DNA of 64,000 nt from Geminicoccaceae bacterium (GTDB lineage: Bacteria; Pseudomonadota; Alphaproteobacteria; Geminicoccales; Geminicoccaceae). Positions 18,994 through 28,654 of the stretch are shown here, in pieces. The first letter of the stretch is position 1. Each line of letters starts with the position of its first letter. Made by a program: the position numbers and the translations under genes. Where the stretch lies: NCBI GenBank assembly GCA_028279345.1, contig JANQNY010000030.1, positions 62,001 through 126,000 of the forward strand, read 5' to 3'. The notes beneath the pieces are model-generated. The model saw only the letters and a list, made by a program, of their open reading frames with translations. It did not search any database and had not been told where the DNA came from.

Positions 18994-21587
18994 CCGACAA
19001 CAAGGGGCAGGATCGCGGCGAGCGGATTTCGCTGCGCACGGGAAGTGGACGACGGCTGGACGCGCGTCGCGGTGAAGGGCAGACCGTGCGGCAGAGCTTC
19101 TCGCACGGACGCTCCAAGGCCGTTGCCGTCGAGGTGAAGCGCGCGCCGACCGGACGGCGGCCTGGCTTGAAGGGCGGCGCCGAGGACACGGCGACGGCGC
19201 CGGCAACCGAGGCGCCCAAGCAGCAGACGACGGGTCGCGGCGGGGGCCGGCGGCCGATGGTGTTGAAACCGCTCACCGAAGAGGAGCGGCGCGCACGGCA
19301 GCAGGCTTTGGTCGAGGCGCGTCAGCGTGAGGACGAGGAACGCAAGCGCGCCGAAGAGGAAGCGCGACGCGAAGCCGAAGAGGCCGCCAGCCGTGAAGCC
19401 GCGGAGGCAGCCGAACGCGAGGCCAAAGAAGCCGAGGCGGCCCGTGAGCAGGCGGATGCCGACGCGCGCGCTAAGGCCGAAGCCGAGGCGCGTGCGTTGC
19501 TCGAGGCGGAGCCGGCGGAGAGCGAACCTGCAGCCGCAACCACAGCCGATGCCGACGTGGCACCGGTTGCGCCGCCCGAGGAGCGAGCCGCCAAGCCGAC
19601 ACCGACGCGCCCGGTCGAGGACGACGAAGGCGCTCGCGGCAAGACCAAGCGCGCGAAGACGGCGCCCAAGGTGGCGCGTCGCGACGACAACCGCCGCGGC
19701 GGGCGCATCGTGATCGATGCCGAGGAAGGCGATCTCGTCGAGCGGCGCGGCCCGAGTCTGGCGGCGCTGCGCCGGCGCCAAGAGCGTGAGCGGCGCCAGC
19801 GGCACGTGCAGAGCACGGAACCACAGGTGCGTGAGGTCGTGCTGCCGGAGACGATCACCGTCTCGGAGCTCGCCAACCGCATGGCCATTCGCGGCGCCGA
19901 GGTTGTGAAGTCGCTGATGAAGATGGGGGTCATGGCCAACGTCACGGCCACCATCGACGCCGACACGGCCGAGCTCATCGTCAGCGAGTTCGGCCACACG
20001 CCCAAGCGCGTCTCGGAGGCGGACGTGCTCGAAGGTCTCGAAGGGCCCGACGACGATGCCGGCGACCTGCAGCCGCGGCCACCCGTGGTGACGGTGATGG
20101 GGCATGTCGACCACGGCAAGACGTCGCTGCTCGACGCGCTCCGCAACGCCAACGTCGTGGCCAGCGAAGCGGGGGGCATCACCCAGCACATCGGCGCCTA
20201 TCAGATCGACATCGGCACCGGCATGCCGGTGACCTTCATCGACACTCCCGGCCACGCAGCCTTCACCGAGATGCGGGCGCGCGGCGCCAAGGTCACGGAC
20301 GTCGTAATCCTCGTCGTCGCGGCCAATGACGGGGTCATGCCGCAGACCATCGAGGCGATCAGCCATGCGAAGGCCGCAGGCGTGCCGATCGTCGTGGCGA
20401 TCAACAAGATGGATCTCCCCGACGCCAATCCGGACCGCGTCAAGAACGAGCTCCTCGAGCACGAGCTCATCCCCGAGGACTTCGGAGGCGATGTCCAGTG
20501 CGTGCCGGTGAGCGCGGCCGCGCGGACGGGTCTGCAGGAGCTGATCGAGGCCGTGCAGGTTCAGGCCGAGCTGCTCGAACTGAAGGCGAACCCGGATCGC
20601 GAGGCGCAAGGCGCCGTCGTCGAGGCGCGCTTGGACCGCGGGCGCGGCGTCATCGCCACGATCCTCGTGCAAAGAGGCACGCTCCACGTCGGCGACATCC
20701 TCGTCTGCGGCGCGCATTGGGGCCGCGTGCGCGCGATGATCGACGATCGCGGTGAGCAGGTGGACGTAGCGGGGCCGTCGGTGCCGGTCGAGGTGCTTGG
20801 CCTCGACGGTGTACCGACCGCCGGCGACCGCTTCGACGTCGTGGACAGCGAGAAGCGCGCCCGCGACATCTCAGCCTACCACGACCGCAAGTTGCGCGAA
20901 GCGCAGATGGCTGCCGGCGTCGTCGCCAAGGGGTCCGTCGACGACTTGTTCAAGGCACTGCAGGAGGGCAGCGCCTCGGAGCTGCCGGTAGTCATCAAGA
21001 CCGACGTGCACGGCTCTTTGGAAGCCATCCGCGCGGGCCTCGAGCGCCTGTCGACGGACGAGGTCAAGGTTCGTGTGCTGCATGCCGGCGTCGGTGGCAT
21101 CACGGAGAGCGACGTGACGCTCGCCCGTGCGTCTAAGGCGCTCGTGCTTGGCTTCAACGTGCGCGCCAACGCGCCGGCGCGCGATCTCGCCAAGCGCGAC
21201 GGCGTCGACATCCGCTACTACGCGATCATCTACGAGCTGTTGGACGAGATCAAAGACATGCTCGGCGGCATGCTGGCCCCGGAATCGCGGGAGACCATCA
21301 CCGGGCATGCCGAGATCCGCGAGGTCTTCAACATCACCAAGGTCGGCAAGGTCGCGGGCTGCCGCGTGGTCGACGGCTTGGTCAAGCGCGGGTCGCGGGT
21401 GCGGCTCTTGCGCGACGACGTGGTCGTCTACGACGGTGAGCTCGCCTCGCTGAAGCGCTTCAAGGAGGACGCCCGCGAGGTCAAGGAAGGTTTCGAGTGC
21501 GGCATGTCGATCACCGGCTACAACGACATCAAGGAAGGTGACGTCATCGAGGCCTACGACGTGCAGGAGGTGGCGCGCTCGCTGTAG
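18990..21587 (+). CDS. infB: Translation initiation factor IF-2
   Basis: GTPase that brings initiator tRNA to the 30S subunit. The 865-residue protein has a long charged, Ala/Glu/Arg-rich N-terminal coiled region (about residues 90-260), an IF2_N domain ([27 protein letters not shown]), then the GTPase with G1 [13 protein letters not shown]3 DTPGHAAFT and G4 NKMD, and three C-terminal domains. The length is normal. Low-complexity coding in the N-terminal part produces long open frames on the opposite strand that are not genes. Confidence 0.97.
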   Translation: MTDNKGQDRGERISLRTGSGRRLDARRGEGQTVRQSFSHGRSKAVAVEVKRAPTGRRPGLKGGAEDTATAPATEAPKQQTTGRGGGRRPMVLKPLTEEERRARQQALVEARQREDEERKRAEEEARREAEEAASREAAEAAEREAKEAEAAREQADADARAKAEAEARALLEAEPAESEPAAATTADADVAPVAPPEERAAKPTPTRPVEDDEGARGKTKRAKTAPKVARRDDNRRGGRIVIDAEEGDLVERRGPSLAALRRRQERERRQRHVQSTEPQVREVVLPETITVSELANRMAIRGAEVVKSLMKMGVMANVTATIDADTAELIVSEFGHTPKRVSEADVLEGLEGPDDDAGDLQPRPPVVTVMGHVDHGKTSLLDALRNANVVASEAGGITQHIGAYQIDIGTGMPVTFIDTPGHAAFTEMRARGAKVTDVVILVVAANDGVMPQTIEAISHAKAAGVPIVVAINKMDLPDANPDRVKNELLEHELIPEDFGGDVQCVPVSAAARTGLQELIEAVQVQAELLELKANPDREAQGAVVEARLDRGRGVIATILVQRGTLHVGDILVCGAHWGRVRAMIDDRGEQVDVAGPSVPVEVLGLDGVPTAGDRFDVVDSEKRARDISAYHDRKLREAQMAAGVVAKGSVDDLFKALQEGSASELPVVIKTDVHGSLEAIRAGLERLSTDEVKVRVLHAGVGGITESDVTLARASKALVLGFNVRANAPARDLAKRDGVDIRYYAIIYELLDEIKDMLGGMLAPESRETITGHAEIREVFNITKVGKVAGCRVVDGLVKRGSRVRLLRDDVVVYDGELASLKRFKEDAREVKEGFECGMSITGYNDIKEGDVIEAYDVQEVARSL

Positions 21588-21603
21588 CGAGGCGCCTGAT
21601 CGA

Positions 21604-21999
21604 TTGCCCTTGGCTCAACCGTCGCCCACCGGACCGAACCAGCGCCAGCTCAAGGTCGCCGAGACGATCCGCCACCAGCTCGCCGAGTGGCTGATGCGCG
21701 GCGAGCTGCACGATCCGGCGCTCGACGGCACCAGCGTCACGGTCTCGGAGGTAACGACGTCACGCGATCTGAAGCATGCGACGGCCTATGTGGCGCTGCT
21801 CGGCGTGGAGCAGGTCCCGCCGGCGGTGCTGAGCGCGCTAAACCGCGCGGGGGGTAGGCTCGGTGGCCGGCTGGCCCGTGCACTCCACCTCAAATACGCG
21901 CCACGACTGCGGTTCGAGCCGGACGTCCGCTACGCCAACGCGGCCCGCATCGACGCCGCGTTGCGGCAGAGCCGAACGGAGAGCGACCATGGCGGCTAG
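21604..21999 (+). CDS. rbfA: Ribosome-binding factor A
   Basis: Cold-shock-linked factor for 16S rRNA 5'-end processing. The 131-residue product carries the KH-like RbfA fold (NQRQLKVAETIRHQLAEWLMRGELHDPAL and VTVSEVTTSRDLKHATAYVALLG). I placed the start at the TTG at 21604, 17 bases after the infB stop; an earlier in-frame ATG at 21538 lies inside infB and adds unrelated residues. The end overlaps truB by 11 bases. Confidence 0.9.
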   Translation: MPLAQPSPTGPNQRQLKVAETIRHQLAEWLMRGELHDPALDGTSVTVSEVTTSRDLKHATAYVALLGVEQVPPAVLSALNRAGGRLGGRLARALHLKYAPRLRFEPDVRYANAARIDAALRQSRTESDHGG

Positions 22000-22906
22000 G
22001 CGCCAGGGCGGTCTGCCGGTCAATGGCTGGCTCGTGATCGACAAGCCGCGCGGCATCACGTCCACGGCTGCCGTCGGCGCGGTCCGTCGGCTGACCCGCG
22101 CGCGCAAGGTCGGCCATGGCGGCACGCTCGATCCGCTGGCGACCGGCGTCCTGCCGATAGCCCTCGGCGAGGCGACGAAGACGGTGCCCTATGTGATGGC
22201 CGCAAGGAAGGCATACCGGTTCACCGTGCGCTTCGGTGCTGCGACCGCGACCGACGACGCAGAGGGCGAAGTATTGGCCGAGAGCGACGCGCGCCCCGAC
22301 GAGGCGGCGATCGAGCGCGCGCTCGATGGCTTCCGCGGCGAGATCATGCAGACGCCGCCATGCTACGCCGCGGTCAAGATCGACGGCGAGCGTGCCTACG
22401 ACGTGGCGCGCAGCGGACGCGATGTCAGGCTCGAGCCGCGTCCGGTCGTGGTTTACGATCTCCGACTGGAAACGCGCCCCGACGCCGATCGAGCGATCTT
22501 CACGATGACGTGTGGCAAGGGCGCCTATGTGCGCGCGCTTGCCCGCGATCTCGGCGCCTTGCTCGGCTGCTTCGGGCATGTCGAGGCGCTGAGACGCTTG
22601 GCGGTCGGCAGCTTTCACGTGGAGGATGCCGTTTCGCTCACCACCCTGGAGCAGCTCGTCGAGGACGACGCCCTGCCCCAGACCCTGGTCTCGTTGACAA
22701 CCGCGCTGGCCGACATCCCGGCGCTGGCCGTCACCGAGCCGCAGGCGCAGCGGTTGCGCTCGGGTCAGGCGATCCGAGCGGCACGACGGCTCGTCACCGG
22801 CGAGGGTGACGCGGACACCATCCGCGTCCAGCTTGCCGGCGAGGTCGTGGCGCTCGGGCGCTTCGACGGCGAGTGGGTCGCACCGGTGCGCGTCTTCAAC
22901 CTCTAG
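21989..22906 (+). CDS. truB: tRNA pseudouridine(55) synthase TruB
   Basis: Forms pseudouridine 55 in the T-loop of tRNAs. The 305-residue protein has NGWLVIDKPRGITST near the start and the catalytic aspartate Asp48 in GHGGTLDPLATGVLP. The ATG at 21989 gives this conserved start and overlaps rbfA by 11 bases. Confidence 0.95.
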   Translation: MAARRQGGLPVNGWLVIDKPRGITSTAAVGAVRRLTRARKVGHGGTLDPLATGVLPIALGEATKTVPYVMAARKAYRFTVRFGAATATDDAEGEVLAESDARPDEAAIERALDGFRGEIMQTPPCYAAVKIDGERAYDVARSGRDVRLEPRPVVVYDLRLETRPDADRAIFTMTCGKGAYVRALARDLGALLGCFGHVEALRRLAVGSFHVEDAVSLTTLEQLVEDDALPQTLVSLTTALADIPALAVTEPQAQRLRSGQAIRAARRLVTGEGDADTIRVQLAGEVVALGRFDGEWVAPVRVFNL

Positions 22907-22942
22907 CGAGCCCGCCTGAGCCGGGCGACCAAGGAGCATACG

Positions 22943-23212
22943 ATGTCGGTGACCGCAGCACGCAAGCAAGAGCTGCTCGCAAGCTACGCTACCAAGCCCG
23001 GCGACACGGGCTCGCCGGAGGTGCAGGTTGCGATCCTCACGGAGCGCATCGTCAACCTCACCGAGCATATGAAGACGCACAACAAGGATTTCGCCTCCAG
23101 GCGCGGCCTCCTCATGATGGTGGGCCAGCGGCGGCGACTTCTCGATTATCTGAAAAAGAAGGATGCGCAGCGCTATATGAAGCTCATCGAGCGTCTCGGC
23201 CTGCGCAAGTAA
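22943..23212 (+). CDS. rpsO: 30S ribosomal protein S15
   Basis: An 89-residue primary rRNA-binding protein of the small subunit, with the classic blocks [16 protein letters not shown] and [26 protein letters not shown] strong AAGGAG lies six bases before the ATG. The 36-base gap after truB holds a short GC-rich inverted repeat (GCCCG/CGGGC, about 22910-22926). The rpsO-pnp pair is nearly universal in proteobacteria. Confidence 0.97.
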   Translation: MSVTAARKQELLASYATKPGDTGSPEVQVAILTERIVNLTEHMKTHNKDFASRRGLLMMVGQRRRLLDYLKKKDAQRYMKLIERLGLRK

Positions 23213-23269
23213 CGATGGATGCCCGGCGGCACCGAAGGCGTGTCGCGGGCGCGAAAGGTTAACGTACAC

Positions 23270-25444
23270 ATGTTCAACATCACGCAACGTGAGGTGGATT
23301 GGGCCGGTCGTCGGCTGGTCCTGGAGACCGGTCACATCGCCCGACAGGCCGATGGCGCCGTCCTTGTCACCTATGGCGATACGGTCGTCCTGGCGACGGC
23401 CGTGGGCCTCAAGGATTCTCGCCCCGGCCAGGACTTCTTTCCGCTCACCGTCAACTACCAGGAAAAGACCTTCGCTGCCGGCAAGATTCCCGGAGGCTTC
23501 TTCAGGCGCGAAGGACGGCCGACCGAGAAGGAGACCCTCGTCTCGCGGCTGATCGATCGGCCGATCCGGCCACTGTTCCATCCGCGGTTCAAGAACGAGA
23601 CACAGGTCATCTGCACGGTCCTGGCCTACGACCAGGAGAACGACCCGGATGTCGTGTCGATGGTCGCGGCGAGTGCGGCACTGACGCTTTCCGGCATGCC
23701 CTTCCTCGGGCCCATTGGTGGCGCCAGGGTCGGCCTCGTGGACGGTGAATTCGTCGTCAACCCGACGCTCCAGCAGATGGCGGAAAGCCGGCTCGACCTC
23801 GTCGTCGCCGGAACGACCGACGCCGTTATGATGGTCGAGAGCGAGGCACACGAGCTCTCGGAAGCGGAGATGCTCGAAGCCGTCATGACCGGGCACCGCG
23901 GTTTCCAGCCGGTGATCGACGCGATCATCTCGCTCGCCGAGGTGGCAGCCAAGCCGATGTGGGAGGTCACCGAGGTCGACCACAGCGCCTTGCTCGAAGC
24001 GGCGCGCGACCTCGTCGAAGGCGATCTCAAGGTGGCCTATGCCGAGCCCGACAAGGTCACGCGACTGGACAAGGTCGCGGGCATCAAGGCGAAGGCGCAC
24101 GAGGCGCTCGACGGCGAGGACGGCTCCGCGGCAGCGGCCGTGAGCCAGGTGCTCAAACAGCTCGAGCAGGACGTCGTTCGTGGCGCCATTCTCGAGACCG
24201 GCCTCCGGATCGACGGGCGCGACACCAAGACGGTGCGGCCGATCGTTTCCGAGGTCGGCATCCTGCCGCGCGTCCACGGCAGCGCGCTCTTCACCCGTGG
24301 CGAGACGCAGGCCCTTGTGGTCGCCACGCTCGGCACGGGCCAAGACGAGCAGATGGTCGACGCGCTCGAGGGCGACTACCGCGAGCGTTTCCTCCTGCAC
24401 TACAACTTCCCGCCCTACTCGGTCGGCGAGACAGGCCGAATGGGCTCGCCCGGGCGTCGCGAGGTTGGCCATGGCAAGCTCGCGTGGCGGGCGACCCGTC
24501 CGCTGATCCCCTCGAAGGAGCAGTTCCCCTACACGCTCCGGGTCGTTTCAGAGGTCACCGAGTCCAACGGTTCCTCCTCGATGGCGACGGTCTGCGGGAC
24601 GTCGCTGGCGTTGATGGATGCCGGCGTGCCGATGCCACGACCGGTGGCCGGCATCGCCATGGGTCTGATCAAGGAGGAGGAACGCTTCGCGGTGCTCTCC
24701 GACATCCTCGGCGACGAAGACCATCTGGGCGACATGGACTTCAAGGTCGCCGGCACGACCGAGGGTGTGACCTCGCTCCAGATGGACATCAAGATCGCCG
24801 GCATCACCGAGGAGATCATGCGGATTGCCCTCGACCAGGCACGGGCCGGGCGGCTGCACATCCTGGACGAGATGAGCCAGGCGCTGATCGAAGCCCGGCC
24901 GGAGATGCGAGAGACGGTGCCGCGGGTCACGACGGTCAAGATCCCGACCGACAAGATCGGCGCGGTGATTGGCCCGGGCGGCAAGATGATCCGCGAGATC
25001 ACCGAGACCACCGGCTGCAAGATCGACATCAACGACGACGGCACGGTACTCGTCGCCGCCACGTCGAGCGAAGCTTCGCAGCAGGCGGTGAAGTGGATCG
25101 AGGGGCTGACGGCAACGCCGATCGTCGGCAAGATCTACGAAGGCAAGGTGGTCCGCGTCGTCGACTTCGGCGCCTTCGTGAACTTCCTGGGCGGCCATGA
25201 CGGTCTGTGCCACATCTCCGAGCTCGCCAACGAGCGCGTCGGTAAGGTGACCGACGTGGTCAACGAGGGCGATGTCGTCAAGGTCAAGATCCTCGCGATC
25301 GACGACCGCGGCAAGGTCAAGCTGAGCATGCGCGCGGTCGACCAGGAGACCGGCGCCGAGCTCGAGGTCAAGCCGAAGGGACCGCCCCCGGCCTCGGGCG
25401 ATGGTGAGGGCAATGGCGGGCGGCGCCGGCGGCGGGCGAGCTGA
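23270..25444 (+). CDS. pnp: Polyribonucleotide nucleotidyltransferase (PNPase)
   Basis: Phosphorolytic 3'-5' exoribonuclease and degradosome component. The 724-residue protein has two RNase PH domains (about residues 12-145 and 320-455) separated by an all-alpha linker, then KH ([20 protein letters not shown], near 560) and S1 ([21 protein letters not shown], near 625) RNA-binding domains. It ends in an arginine-rich tail (GGRRRRRAS). The ATG at 23270 gives the conserved MFNI start; the frame extends to 23219 without similarity. Confidence 0.97.
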   Translation: MFNITQREVDWAGRRLVLETGHIARQADGAVLVTYGDTVVLATAVGLKDSRPGQDFFPLTVNYQEKTFAAGKIPGGFFRREGRPTEKETLVSRLIDRPIRPLFHPRFKNETQVICTVLAYDQENDPDVVSMVAASAALTLSGMPFLGPIGGARVGLVDGEFVVNPTLQQMAESRLDLVVAGTTDAVMMVESEAHELSEAEMLEAVMTGHRGFQPVIDAIISLAEVAAKPMWEVTEVDHSALLEAARDLVEGDLKVAYAEPDKVTRLDKVAGIKAKAHEALDGEDGSAAAAVSQVLKQLEQDVVRGAILETGLRIDGRDTKTVRPIVSEVGILPRVHGSALFTRGETQALVVATLGTGQDEQMVDALEGDYRERFLLHYNFPPYSVGETGRMGSPGRREVGHGKLAWRATRPLIPSKEQFPYTLRVVSEVTESNGSSSMATVCGTSLALMDAGVPMPRPVAGIAMGLIKEEERFAVLSDILGDEDHLGDMDFKVAGTTEGVTSLQMDIKIAGITEEIMRIALDQARAGRLHILDEMSQALIEARPEMRETVPRVTTVKIPTDKIGAVIGPGGKMIREITETTGCKIDINDDGTVLVAATSSEASQQAVKWIEGLTATPIVGKIYEGKVVRVVDFGAFVNFLGGHDGLCHISELANERVGKVTDVVNEGDVVKVKILAIDDRGKVKLSMRAVDQETGAELEVKPKGPPPASGDGEGNGGRRRRRAS

Positions 25445-25490
25445 CCCGCCTTCTCGCTGGCGGCCTGCACATCTTTTGGGGAGAGCCGCG

Positions 25491-26888
25491 ATGAGCCTGA
25501 TCAAGGCCTTGCGCATCTCGGGCGCCGACGTGCTACCGCTGATCGAGGGCGGCAAGGGCGTCGCCGTCTCGAACGGCGTCAGCGCGGGCGCATGGGCGGC
25601 CGCCGGCGGCGTCGGCACCTTTTCCGGTGTCAACGCCGACTTCATCGACGAGCTCGGCCGTCGCGTGCCGCTCATCTACCGCGGGCGCACGCGCCGAGAG
25701 CGGCACGACGAGCTCATGGAGCACTCGATCAAGGGCGGCGTCAGCCAGGCGCGGATCGCGCACGACCTCGCCGGCAATCGCGGTCGCATCCACATGAACG
25801 TGCTGTGGGAGATGGCCGGCTGCGAGCGTGTGCTCCACGGCGTCCTCGAGCAGGCGAAGGGGCTGATTCACGGCATCACCTGCGGTGCCGGGATGCCCTA
25901 CAAACTCTCGGAGATCGCTGCGCAGTACGACGTCTACTACCATCCCATCGTCTCGTCGGGGCGCGCCTTTCGGGCACTCTGGAAACGCGCCTATCACCGC
26001 TTCTCCGACTGGCTCGGCTCGGTCGTCTATGAGGATCCGTGGCTCGCCGGCGGGCACAACGGCCTCTCCAACAACGAGAACCCGAAAGAGCCCGAGCCGG
26101 CCTACACGCGGGTCCGCGAACTGCGCCAGACGATGCGCGGTTTCGGCCTGGAGCGCACGCCAATCATCATGGCGGGGGGCGTCTGGTGGCTACGTGAATG
26201 GCACGACTGGATCGACAATGACGAGCTGGGGCCGATCGCCTTCCAGTTCGGCACGCGCCCGTTGCTTACCCAAGAAAGCCCGATCCCGGAGGTCTGGAAA
26301 CGGCGGCTGACGAGCCTCCTGCCCGGCGATGTGCTGCTGCAGCGCTTCAGCCCCACGGGCTTCTACTCGTCCGCCGTGAAGAACGACTTCATGCACGGCC
26401 TGATCGAGCGCAGCGGCCGGCAGGTTTCGTTCAGCGAGGCGGCCGACGACGAGTTCGATTACGCCTTCAAGCTCAATGCGCGCGGCAAGGAGGTGTTTCT
26501 GCGCACGGCAGACGCGCCACGCGTGGCCGATTGGGCCGAGCTCGGCTTCACCCAGCCGATGCGCACCCCCGACGACACCCTGATTTTCGTCAGCCCCGCC
26601 GAGGCGCGCCAGATCAAGCGCGATCAGGCCGACTGCATGGGCTGCCTGTCGCAGTGTCTCTTTTCGAACTGGGCAACCACCGAGACGCACACGACGGGTC
26701 GTCTCCCCGACCCGCGCTCCTTCTGCATCCAGAAGACCCTGCAGGAGATCAGCCATGGCGGCGACGTCGACAACAACCTGATGTTCGCCGGGCACAACGT
26801 CTTCAAGTTCCGCGAAGACCCCTTTTACGCCAACGGCTTCGTGCCGACGGTCCGGCAGCTGGTCCAACGTATCCTTTCCGGCAACTGA
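25491..26888 (+). CDS. Nitronate monooxygenase-like flavin oxidoreductase with C-terminal cysteine cluster
   Basis: A 465-residue FMN-dependent TIM-barrel protein of the NAD(P)H-dependent flavin oxidoreductase/2-nitropropane dioxygenase group. The barrel shows GVAVSNGVSAGAWAAAGGVGTFSGV near the start, KGLIHGITCGAGMP, PIVSSGRAFRALWKRAY and the phosphate-binding IIMAGGVWWL. Beyond the barrel is a C-terminal extension with CMGCLSQCLFSNW (CxxCxxxC, about residues 382-394) plus another Cys near 410, which could bind a metal or an Fe-S cluster; that is inference. The substrate is unknown. The ATG at 25491 is chosen; the frame is open into pnp. irr follows after 77 bases on the same strand. Confidence 0.82.
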   Translation: MSLIKALRISGADVLPLIEGGKGVAVSNGVSAGAWAAAGGVGTFSGVNADFIDELGRRVPLIYRGRTRRERHDELMEHSIKGGVSQARIAHDLAGNRGRIHMNVLWEMAGCERVLHGVLEQAKGLIHGITCGAGMPYKLSEIAAQYDVYYHPIVSSGRAFRALWKRAYHRFSDWLGSVVYEDPWLAGGHNGLSNNENPKEPEPAYTRVRELRQTMRGFGLERTPIIMAGGVWWLREWHDWIDNDELGPIAFQFGTRPLLTQESPIPEVWKRRLTSLLPGDVLLQRFSPTGFYSSAVKNDFMHGLIERSGRQVSFSEAADDEFDYAFKLNARGKEVFLRTADAPRVADWAELGFTQPMRTPDDTLIFVSPAEARQIKRDQADCMGCLSQCLFSNWATTETHTTGRLPDPRSFCIQKTLQEISHGGDVDNNLMFAGHNVFKFREDPFYANGFVPTVRQLVQRILSGN

Positions 26889-26890
26889 CG

Positions 26891-26919
26891 TTGACAGTGC
26901 TCCTAAACCGTACCAGTTA
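26891..26919 (+). promoter_or_regulatory. Possible -35 element upstream of irr
   Basis: A perfect TTGACA lies at 26891-26896, immediately after the stop of the flavoprotein gene and about 70 bases before the irr ATG. At 17 bases spacing the -10 position reads CAGTTA, a poor match, so this is only a candidate for an irr promoter separate from the upstream gene. Confidence 0.3.
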
Positions 26920-26965
26920 AGGTCTGTTTCAGGGAGGCGGTCACGTCATAGCCGCCGGAGTGGGT

Positions 26966-27379
26966 ATGGGCACGTTCAGCGAGACCATCGTCGACCTCAA
27001 GCGTGCGGGCCTGCGCCCAACGCGCCAGCGCGTAGCTCTGGCGCGTCTGCTCTTCACGGGCGGTCATCGCCACGTCTCGGCGGAAGAGCTGTTTCAAGAA
27101 GCCAAGGCCGGCGGCATTCAGGTGTCACTAGCGACGATCTACAACACGCTTCACCAGTTCACCGACGCAGGGCTGCTGCGCGAGGTGCCGGTGGACAGCG
27201 GCCAGTCCTATTTCGACACCAATATCAGCGATCATCACCACTTCTTTGTCCCGGCAACGGGCACCGTCATGGACATCAGCGACGGCGCGCTGGAGCTGGG
27301 GGAGCTGCCGACCCCACCCGACGGCTTCGAGATCGACCGGGTCGACGTGGTGGTCCGGTTGAAGGTGCTGAACGGCTGA
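26966..27379 (+). CDS. irr: Iron response regulator Irr (Fur family)
   Basis: A 137-residue Fur-superfamily regulator that in alphaproteobacteria senses iron through heme availability and controls heme synthesis and Fe-S genes. The winged helix is GLRPTRQRVALARLLFTGGHRHVSAEEL ... VSLATIYNTLHQFTDAGLL. The motif ISDHHHFFVPATGTVMDIS with three consecutive histidines is the Irr heme-binding signature and separates it from Fur (which has HHDH and CxxC). The N-terminal GCPWH-type heme motif of Bradyrhizobium is absent, as in most Irr proteins. ATG at 26966 has GGAG five bases upstream; a GTG two codons earlier is the alternative. Confidence 0.9.
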   Translation: MGTFSETIVDLKRAGLRPTRQRVALARLLFTGGHRHVSAEELFQEAKAGGIQVSLATIYNTLHQFTDAGLLREVPVDSGQSYFDTNISDHHHFFVPATGTVMDISDGALELGELPTPPDGFEIDRVDVVVRLKVLNG

Positions 27380-27395
27380 ACCGGCGCGTTCGCCG

Positions 27396-27983
27396 GTGTC
27401 CGCCGTCGAAGAGGCTCGCATCGGCCCCAATGCGATCACGAGGCTCGCAGAAGCCCTCCGAGCGTGCGCGATCGACCCTCAGCCCATCTTCAGCGCTGCA
27501 GGGCTAGAGGCCGACCTGGTCACACCGCCGTCGACGATGGTGCCGGAGGCCCATGTGAGCCGCCTCTACGGAGCACTGCACGCCCATCTCCCCACCGATG
27601 AGGCGTGTCGTGTGGGCTTCGATGCCGGCGAGCGGACCGGACGCTATCTCCTGGAGCACCGCATTCCGCAGCCGGCCCAGATGGTCCTGAGGCTCTTGCC
27701 GCCGGGCGTTTCGGCATCGCTCCTGCTCTCCCTGATCGAACGGCACGCCTGGACCTTCGCTGGATCCGCCAAGCTCACCATCGAGCGCGGCAGGCCTGTT
27801 CGGCTGCGCTTCGAAGGCAGTCCCCTCTGCCGTGAGGTGCGCGCAGCGGTTCCCGTCTGCGACTTCTATTGCGGCACGTTCCGCTGCCTCTTCCGGGCGC
27901 TCGTCTCCCCAGGCGCCGAAGTACGTGAGACCGCCTGCAGCGCCATGGGTGACGAGGCGTGCATGCTTGAGATCGCCTGGTAG
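27396..27983 (+). CDS. bchJ: BchJ-type V4R-domain protein (bacteriochlorophyll 4-vinyl reductase family)
   Basis: A 195-residue protein with the features of BchJ: N-terminal GPNAITRLAEALRACAI, PPSTMVPEAHVSRLYGALHAHLP, EHRIPQPAQMVLRLLPPG, and the diagnostic ERHAWTFAGS, followed by a cysteine-rich V4R-like end (CREVRAAVPVCDFYCGTFRC, then CSAMGDEAC). BchJ is normally encoded in photosynthesis gene clusters and takes part in bacteriochlorophyll synthesis, possibly binding a chlorophyllide intermediate rather than catalysing the reduction. Here no other bch, crt or puf gene is near. It starts with a GTG 17 bases after irr, so co-transcription with the iron regulator is likely. A repurposed tetrapyrrole-binding role is possible. 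Confidence 0.82.
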   Translation: MSAVEEARIGPNAITRLAEALRACAIDPQPIFSAAGLEADLVTPPSTMVPEAHVSRLYGALHAHLPTDEACRVGFDAGERTGRYLLEHRIPQPAQMVLRLLPPGVSASLLLSLIERHAWTFAGSAKLTIERGRPVRLRFEGSPLCREVRAAVPVCDFYCGTFRCLFRALVSPGAEVRETACSAMGDEACMLEIAW

Positions 27984-28023
27984 CGCTTTGTACACCCAAT
28001 CGGCGGAGCCAAGCCAACCGCAC

Positions 28024-28071
28024 ACCCCGCCGACCGCCCATGAGGAGCTGCCCCGGGCGGTCGGGCGGGGT
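28024..28071. terminator. Long GC-rich hairpin between convergent genes
   Basis: ACCCCGCCGACCGCCC (28024-28039) pairs with GGGCGGTCGGGCGGGGT (28055-28071) with a single bulged base and a 15-base loop. It lies between the convergent bchJ and SH3-protein genes, so it could stop transcription from both sides. There is no T-run on either side, so it is not a standard intrinsic terminator. Confidence 0.55.
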
Positions 28072-28108
28072 GCGCGGATGGTTCAACATGGGCGCGTCAC
28101 GCGCCAGC

Positions 28109-28561
28109 TCAGGGCATGACCCCCCAGAGGGTCTCCGCTGCGAGCCAACCACGTCGCCGGTTGACCTCGACGAAGCACCAGGCGCCCTCGCAGGCGAGCA
28201 GCGTGGCCACGACGCGCGGCTCGATACGCGCGATCGCCGGCGCGGCGGGGGCGGGCGCGCGGCGCAGCACAGCGGCGTCGCTCATGACGAGCACGGTGCG
28301 GCGGCCCGACAGGAGGCTCGTGTGCACCCAGCCGCTCGCTCCCTCGAAGTCCTCGATCAGCCGCCAGTTGTCCTGCTCGTCGACGACCTTGAGCGGCAGG
28401 CCACGGCGGCGGTAGACGGCCACAACATCGTCACTGGCGCGCGGGCCGAGGCGGACGTTGGCGCGATCGGCGGCGAGCGACACGAAGCGGGGTACGGGCA
28501 GACCGGTTTCGCGGCCGACGTCGGCTAGCGCCGGGCCCATCGGCGCCAGCATAAGCAGCAT
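28109..28561 (-). CDS. Exported SH3-domain protein
   Basis: A protein of about 150 residues with an N-terminal hydrophobic segment ending APMGPALADVG (signal peptidase I-type) and bacterial SH3 repeats: ADRANVRLGPRASDDVVAVYRRRGLPLKVVDEQDNWRLIEDFEGASGWVHTSLLSGRRT, then a second SH3-like part containing ACEGAWCFVEVNRRRGWLAAETLWG. Such proteins usually act in the periplasm on the cell wall. The start is uncertain: ATG at 28561 removes the basic n-region (KRPARAALLV) just upstream; TTG at 28570 or a non-standard CTG further out would restore it. It is divergent from the dehydrogenase starting at 28655. Confidence 0.75.
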   Translation of the reverse strand: MLLMLAPMGPALADVGRETGLPVPRFVSLAADRANVRLGPRASDDVVAVYRRRGLPLKVVDEQDNWRLIEDFEGASGWVHTSLLSGRRTVLVMSDAAVLRRAPAPAAPAIARIEPRVVATLLACEGAWCFVEVNRRRGWLAAETLWGVMP

Positions 28562-28654
28562 GACGAGCAACGCAGCGCGCGCCGGCCGCTTGGCCCACCC
28601 GATCAGGTCTGCTAGGGCCTTCCAGGCCCGCCCCGAACGAGGAGCACCCGTCAG

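Noticed and set aside
18867..20717. A 616-codon minus-strand open frame over infB
   Set aside because: It mirrors the Ala/Glu/Arg-rich N-terminal part of IF-2 and encodes low-complexity Arg/His/Leu sequence without a domain.
21890..24472. An 860-codon open frame on the minus strand
   Set aside because: It is antisense to truB, rpsO and pnp, has no recognisable domain, and is an artefact of high-GC codon use.
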